A DNA stretch of 64,000 nucleotides from assembly GCA_964615765.1 (NCBI GenBank), contig CAZTQN010000013.1, positions 23,649 to 87,648 of the forward strand. The letters are read 5' to 3'. Source of the stretch: CAZTQN01 sp964615765. GTDB taxonomy: Bacteria; Planctomycetota; Phycisphaerae; Phycisphaerales; UBA1924. The notes under the pieces were generated by a model, which saw only the letters and a list, made by a program, of their open reading frames with translations, had not been told where the DNA came from and did no database searches. The translations under genes were made by a program, and so were the position numbers. Below, one piece after another: positions 38,807 through 47,424 of this stretch; the first letter of the stretch is position 1, and the number at the start of each line of letters is the position of its first letter.

Positions 38807-39082
38807 TCAGGACTTGCCGCGGTGCTTGCCGGAACGATCGCGCCGCTGGCGATCGTGGTTGTGCGAGGGTTCGAGGCGGGAGGCGCCGCGTGGCGCGCCG
38901 CCCTGGTTGGCCCCATCGGGCCCGCCGTGCGCGGCCTGCTTCGGACCCTGAATCGATGACCCGCGCGCGTTGTCGTCATCCGGCGGCCCGCCCTGCGTCT
39001 GCCGCCCGGACGTCTGCGGCGTGTCGCCGGAGACTTTCGCACCCGCGTCTTCGCCCGGCTTTGTGTCTTGACGCTTGCCCAT
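38807..39082 (-). CDS. Small hydrophilic, probably disordered protein
   Basis: The 91-residue product (MGKRQDTKPGEDAGAK..., ending in DRSGKHRGKS) is rich in Gly, Lys, Arg, Asp and Gln with no hydrophobic core. Its start is 29 bases upstream of the methyltransferase start on the same strand. Composition differs clearly from random GC-rich frames, which favours a real gene, but no family is recognised. It may be a small nucleic-acid-binding or stress-type protein. Confidence 0.45.
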   Translation of the reverse strand: MGKRQDTKPGEDAGAKVSGDTPQTSGRQTQGGPPDDDNARGSSIQGPKQAAHGGPDGANQGGAPRGASRLEPSHNHDRQRRDRSGKHRGKS

Positions 39083-39132
39083 GCGGGCGAGAATGCGGGC
39101 GGGCCATGAGCCACGCGTGAGCCGCGAGCGGT

Positions 39133-39957
39133 TTACGCCGGAGCGTCGGCCGGGCTGGGCGGGCCCATCTCGACGAGCAGCTCCAGCACGCGCCCGGGCT
39201 CGAGCACGCCCCAGGTGGTTTCCTTCGAGACGGCGACAGCGAGCTGCTGGAGGTACTCGTCCCGCGGGACGTCGATCACGCCAAACCGCTGGGTGTGCGG
39301 GTTGGCCATCTGCACGTCCATCAGCATGAAGTTGTGGCGGCGGAGGTGGGCGACCAGGTGGATGAGGCAGAGGTTGGACGCATTGGTCCCGCCGAGATCC
39401 GGGCGGCAGAACATGCTCTCGGCGAAGAACGCGGCCCCGATCTGCACGCCGTAGAGCCCGCCGACGAGTTCGAGCGACCGGTCGGTGTCGTCGGGCGAGT
39501 CATTGGCGCGGATGCCGACGTCGAGCCAGGCTTCGATGGAGTGTGCGTGCCCGTGGGCGTGCAGCATGGCGTAGAGGCGGACGAGGGTCTCGTCGATCCA
39601 GAGGCCGTTCTCCGGCTCGCCGGCGCGCTGCACGCGCGGGCGGGCGCACGCGCGGATGACGCGCTCGAAGCACCCGTCGGTCGTGAAGATGAACGGGGGT
39701 TTTCGGACGTGCCGGCGCAGTCCCCCGGGGATGTGCAGCCCGCCGGGCGTGAGCGGCAGGATGGCGCGCGGGTCGGGGCTGAACCAGCCGATGCGGCGCG
39801 CGGTGGGCAGTTCGATGCGCAGATCGTCGCTGGCCCGCTCGGCCCGGGTGCGGGTCCGCTTGCCCGCGGGCAGCATCGCCATGGGGAACGCGCCCTGCCG
39901 GTACGCGGTCAGCACCATCTCGATGATCTGCTCGTCGCTGGTGCGCGGGCCCTGCAT
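39133..39957 (-). CDS. aat: Leucyl/phenylalanyl-tRNA-protein transferase
   Basis: From the ATG at 39957, the 274-residue protein has AYRQGAFPMA, IGWFSPDPRAILPL, ENGLWIDETLVRLYAMLHAHGHAHSIEAW, GGLYGVQIGAAFFAESMFC and ASNLCLIHLVAHLRRHNFMLMDVQ, the conserved Aat blocks in order. It adds Leu or Phe to proteins with N-terminal Lys or Arg and so marks them for ClpAP-type degradation. It is somewhat longer than E. coli Aat (234), due to an insertion around the KRTRTRAERASDDLRIELPT segment. No clear ribosome binding site is seen before the ATG, and a start further upstream is possible. Confidence 0.9.
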   Translation of the reverse strand: MQGPRTSDEQIIEMVLTAYRQGAFPMAMLPAGKRTRTRAERASDDLRIELPTARRIGWFSPDPRAILPLTPGGLHIPGGLRRHVRKPPFIFTTDGCFERVIRACARPRVQRAGEPENGLWIDETLVRLYAMLHAHGHAHSIEAWLDVGIRANDSPDDTDRSLELVGGLYGVQIGAAFFAESMFCRPDLGGTNASNLCLIHLVAHLRRHNFMLMDVQMANPHTQRFGVIDVPRDEYLQQLAVAVSKETTWGVLEPGRVLELLVEMGPPSPADAPA

Positions 39958-40194
39958 CAGGAAACTATCCGTGATCCACGCGTCGGCGAGCAACCCGCGC
40001 GGTGTGAAAGTTCGCTGAATCCTCCGGGCAGTGTGAACGGTTTGGCTGGTCTGCGCGGTTTTTTCACCGAGTCGTCCGGATTGCGACCCACGGATCCGGG
40101 GGGCCGGCCCGGCCGGGTGCGGCGCGGCCCGGTGAAACCGCCACGGGCGTCCGGCCAACAATCGGCGGGGACATCGCTCCACACGGAGACGCGC

Positions 40195-40596
40195 ATGCTC
40201 GCCGACCACACCACCGATTCGCTCATCACGATCCCCGGCGTGCTGGCCCAGTCCGACATGTCCGGCGAGATGACGGGCGTGCTGATTGTCGCGCTGTGCC
40301 TGGGCGGCGTGCTGCTATACACGCTCATCAAGACCGTCGGGCGCGTCGCCGACACGCGGGCCCGCGAGCGGACCAAGCGCGAGGTCGCGGCGTATGTCGC
40401 GGAAGGGAGCATCACGCCCGACGCCGCTGAGCGTTTGCTCAAGGCCGGCAGCGACAGTTGGGCGGATCATGTCGCCGAGATGGTGCGCGAGGGCACGCTG
40501 GACACCAACGAGGCGGAGCAGCTGCTGCGAGCGCACGCGGCGACGACCAGCGAGACCCGCGCCGGCAAGCCGGGCGAGAAAGTCGCCGCGACCTAA
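40195..40596 (+). CDS. Small single-pass membrane protein
   Basis: The 133-residue product has one membrane helix near residues 26-45 (TGVLIVALCLGGVLLYTLI) and a helical cytoplasmic tail with two similar units, YVAEGSITPDAAERLLKAG and MVREGTLDTNEAEQLLRAH, each resembling the short helical hairpin found at the end of phage-shock-type and SHOCT-like proteins. The ATG at 40195 follows CGGAG. It may regulate a partner at the membrane; the role is unknown. Neighbours are on the other strand. Confidence 0.6.
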   Translation: MLADHTTDSLITIPGVLAQSDMSGEMTGVLIVALCLGGVLLYTLIKTVGRVADTRARERTKREVAAYVAEGSITPDAAERLLKAGSDSWADHVAEMVREGTLDTNEAEQLLRAHAATTSETRAGKPGEKVAAT

Positions 40597-40607
40597 TCGA
40601 CGCGGTG

Positions 40608-41366
40608 TTAGCGGCCTTCGAAGCGCACGCGGTTGACGAGCGTGCCGAGCCCGTCGATGGTGATGCGGACCTCGTCGCCGTGCTTGAGATACGTCGGCGG
40701 CGTGCGCGACATGCCGACACCGCTGGGCGTGCCGGTGAGAATCACGGTGCCCGGCGTGAGCGTCAGCCCGCGCGAGAGCTCGCTGATGAGCGTGGCGACT
40801 TCGAAGGTCATGTCGCCTGTGGAGGCGTCCTGCATGACCACGCCGTTGACGCGGGTGGTGAGGCGGAGCTTGGCGGGGTCGGGCACTTCGCCCGCGGGCA
40901 CGACGCGCGGGCCCAGGGGGCAGAAGGTGTCGAAGCTCTTGCCGCGGAAGAACTGGCCGCCGGAGCCCTGCTTCTGCCACCAACGGGCCGAGACGTCGTT
41001 GGCGATGCAGTAGCCGAGGACGCACTGCATGGCGCGGGCCTTGGGCACGTCGCGTGCGCCGGCGCCCGTCGGGCCGGGCCCGATGATGACGGCGAGTTCG
41101 CCTTCGAAATCGACCTGGTCGCCGCCGGTCTTGGGGTCCTGGCACGCGGCGGGCACGACGATGTCATCGCCGTTGAGGCACGCCGCGGCGGGGTTCTTGG
41201 TGAACGCGACGATCGAGTCCGGCGGGGCCAGGCCCTGCTCCTTGGCGTGCTCGGCGTAGTTGCGTCCGATGCCGATGATCGGGGCGAGCGCGAGCGGTCG
41301 CCCGGGCTCGATCATGACCGCGACGCTCGCACCCCCGAAGCCCCCGCCGGTGCGCATGAGTTCCAT
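40608..41366 (-). CDS. Fumarylacetoacetate hydrolase family protein
   Basis: The 252-residue protein has IGIGRNYAEHAKE, IVAFTKNPAA, DFEGELAVIIG with the metal-binding Glu pair, YCIANDVSARWWQ with the Asp ligand, GKSFDTFCPLGP and LTGTPSGVGMSRTPP, which together define the FAH C-terminal-type fold. Family members cleave or decarboxylate beta-diketo acids with a divalent metal. The exact substrate is not evident. It is single and convergent with the preceding small membrane protein gene, with 11 bases between their stops. Confidence 0.9.
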   Translation of the reverse strand: MELMRTGGGFGGASVAVMIEPGRPLALAPIIGIGRNYAEHAKEQGLAPPDSIVAFTKNPAAACLNGDDIVVPAACQDPKTGGDQVDFEGELAVIIGPGPTGAGARDVPKARAMQCVLGYCIANDVSARWWQKQGSGGQFFRGKSFDTFCPLGPRVVPAGEVPDPAKLRLTTRVNGVVMQDASTGDMTFEVATLISELSRGLTLTPGTVILTGTPSGVGMSRTPPTYLKHGDEVRITIDGLGTLVNRVRFEGR

Positions 41367-41386
41367 GCCCCGAGGGTAGCGGCGCG

Positions 41387-43330
41387 TCAGGGTGACTGGC
41401 TCGGGTCGGCGGGGCCCGGTGACGTATCGCCACTGTCGGCCGCGTCGGTGTCCTCGATCAGCCCGGACGTGATCATCGGGCGGCTTCCGCTTGGGCGGTC
41501 AGGATCCGGCACGATCGTGAAAATCAGGTGCAAGCCGCCGGCGGGATCAACCACCACCCCGGGCGGAAGCCGGTCGCCCAGCGCATCAGCATCGCGCGGA
41601 TACTCGCCCGTGCGAGCGTGATGCTCCTCCAGCGCCAGGAGGAGGAACGTCATTCGCGTATCCAGGTTGAGCGCCGCTTCCGAACCCTGAGCCCGCTGGA
41701 GCGACGGCGCCAGGAGCCGAATCAAGCCAGTGCGCGGCGGAGTGTTCGGGATCGGCTGACCAGCCTCCAGCGCCGCGATAGCCGCGTCCATGTACGCGGT
41801 CGCGTCCCGCTCGTGCGCGTCGTAGGACACGAGCGTCGGCGGGAATGACCCGGGAGTGTTCGACAGCAGGTTGCCAAGATCGCCCACGTCGCCCAGCAGC
41901 GTCATCCGCGCCGCGCGGACCGGGTCGGAGAACGTCCATCGCACCGTGTCCAGCATCGACTCTTTCTCAACCCTGAACGCGAGCGGGAGCAGGCTCGGCG
42001 AGTGGCGACGAAGAAGCACGTCGAGCGTCCGCCCGGCCCACGCCCTGGCGACGGGGTCGGCGGACACTTGCTCGCGGATCGTTCTCAGCAGCAGCGACCG
42101 CACCGCCACGGCGAGGAGATGATCGATCAGGCATCCCTGGTGGTCGACCGCCTGGGCCACCACCAGCGCCTCGTCAAGGGCCGCGAGATACTCCGTGGCG
42201 TTGTGCTCGCGGCAGGCGACGTGCATGCGTGCGACCGTCCAGCGCGCGTAGTTCCGCGCGTGCCCGAGCTCGCTGATCCCGATGTACACCGCGGCCTTTC
42301 CCGGCGGGGTATTCATACCGCGCTCGAACCGCGCCATCTCGGAGATGGCTCTGGTTCGTTGGGTGAGCCCGTCATCGCGGGCGTCGAGCACAGCGTCGCG
42401 CGCGACAAACCGCGCCGTCGAGAGTGTCACCCCGGAGAACCTTCGGTACTGCGCCTCCGAGCCGGAGTCCCCCAGCGACACGAAGTCGACATATTGAATG
42501 AAGTCCGCCCCCGGGTTGGCCGCCATCCAGCGCTGCGGATACGCCTTCGTAAAACTGTTGACCTCGAGCAGGATGTCGAGCAGCGCGGGGTAGTCATTCG
42601 CGCGCCCGGCGGCTTCAGGCCGCTGATGTTCGGCGACCAATTGAGCGACACGCGCGTCGAAGTTCCGTGCGGCGGCCGCACGGCGCGCCTGCGACTTTAG
42701 CGACGACCACCAGAGCCCCGCCGTGATCGTCACGACCAGCGCACACACACCGACGGTGATCGCCGACCACTTGATGACCTTCCGACGTCGCCGGCGCCGA
42801 CGGGCGCGGACTTCCGGCTGTTCCCGAGGCGCGGCCGGCTGATACACGCGCTCGCCCGACTCAGTACTTGCCAGTTCGTTGAGCGATTCGTCCGCGATCG
42901 CGACCGTGCCGCACTCCGGACAGATGATGCGCAGGTCCGCCCCGACGCGCATGCCTAGCAACGAGTATCCGCACCGGTGACAGCGCCCGCGATCGTTGAT
43001 GACGCGGCGAACACGGCGCGCGAGAAGCCAGTCCCGCGTCCGCATGGCGATGACAAATCCCGGCACCAGCAGGCCGACCGCGATCCCCAGCCAGAGAAAT
43101 GTCTCCAGGCCGCGCGACATCCAGCGAACACCGACCCGCTGCTGCGTCACGCCGATGACTACGCCCAGCCCCGCCAGCGTGAGCGTGATGATCACAAATA
43201 CCGCGAGCCAACGCAACAGACGCCGCCACCACGGTCGACCCGCGGCGTACATGAAGTTCTTGCACTGCTCGTCGCTGAACGCGTCGAGCTCGGGAAAGGC
43301 GCGGTACAGCTTGCGAGTCAGAAGGCGCAC
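41387..43330 (-). CDS. Membrane protein with zinc ribbon and large extracytoplasmic domain
   Basis: The 647-residue protein has hydrophobic segments at about 41-61 and 78-96, a cytoplasmic zinc ribbon with C117/C120 (CHRCGY) and C137/C140 (CPECG), a third membrane segment near 178-200, then a helical domain of about 400 residues rich in Arg/Ala with repeated short hydrophobic helices. The CPEC-type ribbon between membrane helices is a recurring planctomycete arrangement. No enzyme motif is visible; function unknown. The C-terminal domain is unlike any family I recognise. Confidence 0.72.
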   Translation of the reverse strand: MRLLTRKLYRAFPELDAFSDEQCKNFMYAAGRPWWRRLLRWLAVFVIITLTLAGLGVVIGVTQQRVGVRWMSRGLETFLWLGIAVGLLVPGFVIAMRTRDWLLARRVRRVINDRGRCHRCGYSLLGMRVGADLRIICPECGTVAIADESLNELASTESGERVYQPAAPREQPEVRARRRRRRRKVIKWSAITVGVCALVVTITAGLWWSSLKSQARRAAAARNFDARVAQLVAEHQRPEAAGRANDYPALLDILLEVNSFTKAYPQRWMAANPGADFIQYVDFVSLGDSGSEAQYRRFSGVTLSTARFVARDAVLDARDDGLTQRTRAISEMARFERGMNTPPGKAAVYIGISELGHARNYARWTVARMHVACREHNATEYLAALDEALVVAQAVDHQGCLIDHLLAVAVRSLLLRTIREQVSADPVARAWAGRTLDVLLRRHSPSLLPLAFRVEKESMLDTVRWTFSDPVRAARMTLLGDVGDLGNLLSNTPGSFPPTLVSYDAHERDATAYMDAAIAALEAGQPIPNTPPRTGLIRLLAPSLQRAQGSEAALNLDTRMTFLLLALEEHHARTGEYPRDADALGDRLPPGVVVDPAGGLHLIFTIVPDPDRPSGSRPMITSGLIEDTDAADSGDTSPGPADPSQSP

Positions 43331-43398
43331 GGCGGGCCTCCGGGGTCACCATCCGATGAAGGCCTACCGGATCGTGATTGACCGGATGCGGGGCCCGG

Positions 43399-44265
43399 TC
43401 ACTTCGCCGGGTATTCGAACACGCCCCGCCCGGTCTTGTCGCCCAGGCGACCCGCCGTCACCAACTGCTTCAGCAGCGGGCACGCCCGGTAGCGGTCGTT
43501 GTTCAGCCCCTCGGCGAGCACGTTCATGATGTGCACGCAGGTGTCGAGCCCGATGAAGTCGGCCAGGCGCAGCGGGCCCATGGGGAAGTTGCAGCCGAGC
43601 TTCATGATCCCGTCGATCGCCGCGGGCTCCGCGACGCCTTCCATCCAGGCGTAGAACGCCTCGTTGATCATCGGCATCAGCACGCGGTTGGAGACGAAGC
43701 CGGCGCGGTCGTTGGCCTTGAGCGGGGTCTTGCCCATCTTGGTCGCGAGCGCGACGGTGCGTTCGACGACGTCCGGCGCGGTCTGGATCGCGGGGATGAC
43801 CTCGACCAGTTGCATCAGCGGGACGGGGTTGAAGAAGTGCATGCCGACGACGCGGCTCGCCGTCACACCGGCCGCCGTCGCGATGTCCGTGATGCTGATG
43901 CTGCTGGTGTTGGTCGCCAGCACGACGCCCGGGTCGGGGTACATCTTCGTGAGCTGCGCGAACAAGTCCTTCTTGACCTTGGCGTCTTCGACGACGGCCT
44001 CGACAATCCAGTCGCAGCCCGTCAGCGCGTCGAGCCGATCGACGAAGCGGATCCGCGCCGTCGCGGCGTCGGCGTCGCCCTGGGCGATCTTCTGCTTCTC
44101 GACGAGTTTGCCCAGCGACTTCTTGTGCACGCCCTTGCACTTGTCGATCGCGCCCGGGAAGGCGTCGAACACGACGACGTTCAGACCGCTGACCGCGGCG
44201 ACCTGCGCGATCCCGCCGCCCATCTGCCCGGCCCCCAACACGCCGATCGTGCGAACTTCGCTCAT
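43399..44265 (-). CDS. 3-hydroxyacyl-CoA (3-hydroxybutyryl-CoA) dehydrogenase
   Basis: The 288-residue protein opens with IGVLGAGQMGGGIAQ (NAD-binding) and has DWIVEAVVEDAKVKK, ATNTSSISITDIA, the catalytic His block GMHFFNPVPLMQLVEVI, and the C-terminal dimer domain with DRAGFVSNRVLMPMINEAF and GPLRLADFIGLD. All conserved catalytic residues are present and the length matches short-chain enzymes such as Hbd/PaaH. It oxidises or reduces 3-hydroxyacyl-CoA with NAD. No other fatty acid or butyrate gene lies beside it. The ATG at 44265 begins MSEVRTIG. Confidence 0.92.
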   Translation of the reverse strand: MSEVRTIGVLGAGQMGGGIAQVAAVSGLNVVVFDAFPGAIDKCKGVHKKSLGKLVEKQKIAQGDADAATARIRFVDRLDALTGCDWIVEAVVEDAKVKKDLFAQLTKMYPDPGVVLATNTSSISITDIATAAGVTASRVVGMHFFNPVPLMQLVEVIPAIQTAPDVVERTVALATKMGKTPLKANDRAGFVSNRVLMPMINEAFYAWMEGVAEPAAIDGIMKLGCNFPMGPLRLADFIGLDTCVHIMNVLAEGLNNDRYRACPLLKQLVTAGRLGDKTGRGVFEYPAK

Positions 44266-44398
44266 GCTGCGCTCCAAAGGTGCGGAGCCCGGCGCGACGG
44301 AACGGCGCCAAGGTGCCCGCGGACCGCAGCGTACGCGGGGACGCCGCGGCGGTCTGGACGGGCCAGACCGCCACGGAGATCCCCCGGGTCCGCGGATC

Positions 44399-45667
44399 TC
44401 ACCCACGCCGACGCCGGGCCGCCAAGAGCCCGCTCAGCGCCAACAGCCCGATCGACGACGGGGCGGGCACCTGCATGCGGAACGTCACCCAGACGTCGCG
44501 CACGCCGTTGAGCTGCTCGTTCTTGATGTTGATCATCAGGTTGTTGAGCACCCCGCCGGAGAAGACCGAGCCGCGGGTGTAGTCGCCGCCGGGACCGAAC
44601 GTGAGCAGCGTGCCCGTGCCGCCGCCCGCCGGGTCGACGACGTCGGCAAACGTGCGAACTTCCGTGGTCCCGCCGATGAGGAAGTCGGTGAACGGGATGT
44701 CGACCGAGGCGAGATCGAAGATGGAGAACGTGGTGCGCTGCCCGGCGGCGAGCCCGGCGAACGCCGCGTCGGCCCGGAAGTAGAGCGTGTATTCCTCCTG
44801 GTTGTTGCCGATCTGGCGCGCGGAGGTATCGATCGTGATATTGCGGCCCGCGGCGGCGATGGTCGTGGTCTGGGCCCACGGGATCTGCCCCGTGCTCACC
44901 TCGGCCCCGCCCGTCGGGCCGACGCGCAGGTTGACCGAGTCGCGCCGCGTGATGTTCACCAGCCCGCTGTTGAAGTACATCGCGCTGATCTGCGGCTGGG
45001 CCACCGTCGCGTCGTTGCTGCGCGGGCCGACGTTGCGCCCGATGCGGTCGGCGTTCGAGTAGGGCGAGACCTCGTTCAGCGCCGTAGGAATGGTGCGGAT
45101 GCCGCCGGTGGCCATGAGGTCGGCGGCGTCGTTGGAGTGGAACCCGTTCGCGGCGCTCCGCTCACCGTTGCGCCACTTCCAGCGATCCACCAGGACGTGT
45201 CCGCCCTCGTGCGCGACGGTATCGACACGCCGGTCGGGCGCGACCACGGCACCGTGTCGAGCGGCCCCGACGTCTTCGATCGACCACGCCTCGCCGAAGT
45301 CCGCCCCGTTGTTGTACTGCCGCACGTAGTACATGTGAAGTTCACCCGCGCTGCCCCGAGCTTGATCGAGCAGGTCCGTCCGCACCTCGGCCGGCGACCA
45401 GTTCCCGTCGTTGTTCGGATCGTTGCGCAGAATCACGGCGTTGCTGGAGCGCAGCGTGGTGATCCCGATCTGCCGGTAGATCTGGGACGCGTACTCGATA
45501 TCGCGATCAATGTTGGCCGCCGGCGCAGGCGGGCCGACGTTGTCGACGCTGATCGTGCGCACGTTCAAGTAGGCCCGCATGGGCAACGCCGACGCCGAGC
45601 CCGCCAAGGCCAGCATCGCCATTGTGCCAACGCACGCAGCGCGCGGATTCCACCGTGTGATCGTCAT
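44399..45667 (-). CDS. Exported metzincin-like zinc protease with PEP-CTERM-like tail
   Basis: The signal peptide ends near ASA-LP (residues 1-28). HEGGH at residues 153-157 is a zinc-binding HExxH motif; H177 in GFHSNDAADLMATGG could be the third ligand, and the LMATGG block looks like the Met-turn of metzincins. The gap between HEGGH and the third His is much longer than the classic HExxHxxGxxH. A following strand-rich region leads to VPAPSS, a hydrophobic helix and RRRRG, a PEP-CTERM-like tail. A protease at the cell surface is likely; the substrate is unknown. Downstream is the hydroxyacyl-CoA dehydrogenase. Confidence 0.75.
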   Translation of the reverse strand: MTITRWNPRAACVGTMAMLALAGSASALPMRAYLNVRTISVDNVGPPAPAANIDRDIEYASQIYRQIGITTLRSSNAVILRNDPNNDGNWSPAEVRTDLLDQARGSAGELHMYYVRQYNNGADFGEAWSIEDVGAARHGAVVAPDRRVDTVAHEGGHVLVDRWKWRNGERSAANGFHSNDAADLMATGGIRTIPTALNEVSPYSNADRIGRNVGPRSNDATVAQPQISAMYFNSGLVNITRRDSVNLRVGPTGGAEVSTGQIPWAQTTTIAAAGRNITIDTSARQIGNNQEEYTLYFRADAAFAGLAAGQRTTFSIFDLASVDIPFTDFLIGGTTEVRTFADVVDPAGGGTGTLLTFGPGGDYTRGSVFSGGVLNNLMINIKNEQLNGVRDVWVTFRMQVPAPSSIGLLALSGLLAARRRRG

Positions 45668-45757
45668 CTCTCTCTCCTCTGCGACGCAGCGCCGGTGTGG
45701 CCCTGCGTGCGAATGTTCCCCATCCCTGCGACGATTGACCCGCCCCGAAACGACCGC

Positions 45758-46135
45758 TCACCCGCCCGGCACGCGCCCGCCCCAACTCTCGATCACTTCG
45801 CCCGTGCTCTCACGAACAATAGTTTCGAGCAGCCACCCGGCTTTGCCGACCTCGAGCCATCGATAGCGCAGGCCGGCCGAGCCGTCCGACAGCACTGACG
45901 CTTCGCACACGATGGGCGCCTCGGCGATCAGCCGGCGCTGCAAATCCGCCGGGAACTGCTCGCGAGCGGCGACCGCGCGGGCAGCGGCCCGGGCCACGTC
46001 CTGATGCCGCGCACACGGCGTCTGGGCACTCGCCTGATCAGGGGGTAGAGCGTCGACGCGCGGTGAACCGCCGTCCTGCCCGCAGCCGGTTGCGCAGACC
46101 ATGAGCCCGACGGCGAGCAGCGACGTTCGCGCCAT
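45758..46135 (-). CDS. Small putative lipoprotein
   Basis: From the ATG at 46135 the product (125 residues) starts with MARTSLLAVGLMVCATGCG, a signal peptide with a lipobox (CATG-C) and C18 as the lipidated residue. The body is short and acidic/Ala-rich, with helix-forming DVARAAARAVAAREQF and a final strand block RYRWLEVGKAGWLLETIV. No known domain is seen. It is 90 bases upstream of the metzincin-like gene on the same strand. Longer in-frame starts lie in less protein-like sequence and would hide the lipobox. Confidence 0.6.
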   Translation of the reverse strand: MARTSLLAVGLMVCATGCGQDGGSPRVDALPPDQASAQTPCARHQDVARAAARAVAAREQFPADLQRRLIAEAPIVCEASVLSDGSAGLRYRWLEVGKAGWLLETIVRESTGEVIESWGGRVPGG

Positions 46136-46292
46136 CGCGGCGGCCGCCGTCGCGCCGGCTTCTCGCCGCCGCACTCGATCAAGCGCGCACACGCGTGAGG
46201 CATCGCGGGCATGGCCGGCACTCATGCGGCCCAGACTAACCGCCCGCCGCTCTGAATACCATGGTCCCCACCGCATTCCGCGAGAAATCATC

Positions 46293-46604
46293 GTGCCGAG
46301 CAGAGTTCAGCAACTCGAAGCGCTCCTCGCCAAGGAGCCGAACGACACCTTCCTGCTGTACGCGCTCGCGCAAGAGTTTGCCAAGCAAGGGGATACGGAC
46401 GCGGCCCGGGCCCGTTTCGACGCCTGCCTGCAGATCGATCCCGACTTTCTCTACGCCTACTTCCACAAGGCCAAACTGCTCGCCGGCCTGGGGCACACCG
46501 GCGAGGCGGTCGAGGTCGCCCGCACCGGCTTCGCCCGAGCCCGCGCCAAGCAGGACAGCAAAGCCATGAGCGAACTCGAAGCGTTGATCGATGAACTGAC
46601 GTGA
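46293..46604 (+). CDS. Small tetratricopeptide repeat protein
   Basis: A GTG start at 46293 gives a 103-residue product with two to three TPR helices: LEALLAKEPNDTFLLYALAQEF, GDTDAARARFDACLQIDPDFLYAYFHKAKLLAGL and TGEAVEVARTGFARARA. The P-N-D and D-P-D-F turn residues and the A-x-x-x-F-x-A-x-L pattern are typical TPR features. It has no signal peptide and probably acts as a small cytoplasmic scaffold. It is 57 bases upstream of recX and may share its transcript. Confidence 0.75.
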   Translation: MPSRVQQLEALLAKEPNDTFLLYALAQEFAKQGDTDAARARFDACLQIDPDFLYAYFHKAKLLAGLGHTGEAVEVARTGFARARAKQDSKAMSELEALIDELT

Positions 46605-46661
46605 TTGAGGGCGTCCCCAGCCGCACGCCGGGCTCCCGGGCGGCCGGGGCTATCGTGCGCC

Positions 46662-47369
46662 GTGGCGTCCCGCGGCCGTCGCAATCCCATCGACACGCTC
46701 CCGCCCGAAGGCGGCGTGATTACGCGCGTCGGGCCCGGACGGGCGCAAGGCACCGTCATCGCACGGGTCGGGCGGCGGGCGCTGCCGGCTATCCCAGCGA
46801 ACGCGGCGGGCTCGATCGGGCTCGTCGAAGGGGCCGCGTGGACGGAGCATCTTCGCGTTGAAGTCGCCGCGGCCGTCACGCGGGTCCGGGCCCGCGCGTA
46901 CGCCATCCGCGTCGCGGGCTCGCGCGGGATGAGTCGGCGGCAGTTGGAACTGCGCCTGGCCCGGCGCGGGGTCGACGCGGCCGGGGCCCGCGCCATCGCC
47001 GACGAACTTGAGGCCGCCGGCGTGCTGGATGATCGCGCCTTCGCCGACGCCGCTGCCCGGTCGCATCTATCACGCCGGGCCGTCGGCAAGTCCGTGCTGG
47101 TCGCGAAACTGCGGTCCAAGGGCGTGGCGGGCCCGCTGGCGACGGCGGCCGCCGACCGCGCCATCGCCGACGCCGGGGTCGACCCGCTGGACGCCGCGCT
47201 CGCGCTGGCGCGTCGACGGGCGGCGTCGCTCGGGCGGCTTGAGCCGCAGGCGGCCCAGCGCCGGCTGTACGGGCTGTTGGCCCGACGCGGTTTCGAGCCG
47301 TCGGTGTGCCGCACGGTGGTGCGCACGGTGCTCCGCGCGGACGTCGACGGGAGCGCCGACGACGCCTGA
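46662..47369 (+). CDS. recX: RecX family regulatory protein
   Basis: From a GTG at 46662 the 235-residue product has an N-terminal extension (about 75 residues, Gly/Arg/Pro-rich) and then three-helix repeats: SRRQLELRLARRGVDAAGARAIADELEAAGVLDD, with RAFADAAAR, KSVLVAKLRSKGVA and RRLYGLLARRGFEPSV, as in RecX proteins, which bind RecA filaments and modulate recombination. recA is not in the window. The start is an inference, because the ORF remains open to 46605. Confidence 0.82.
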   Translation: MASRGRRNPIDTLPPEGGVITRVGPGRAQGTVIARVGRRALPAIPANAAGSIGLVEGAAWTEHLRVEVAAAVTRVRARAYAIRVAGSRGMSRRQLELRLARRGVDAAGARAIADELEAAGVLDDRAFADAAARSHLSRRAVGKSVLVAKLRSKGVAGPLATAAADRAIADAGVDPLDAALALARRRAASLGRLEPQAAQRRLYGLLARRGFEPSVCRTVVRTVLRADVDGSADDA

Positions 47370-47424
47370 CCCGATCGCCGCGGGGCGTCCTGCCCCGGGC
47401 GGCTGGTTCTGGTACCGTTCTCGC

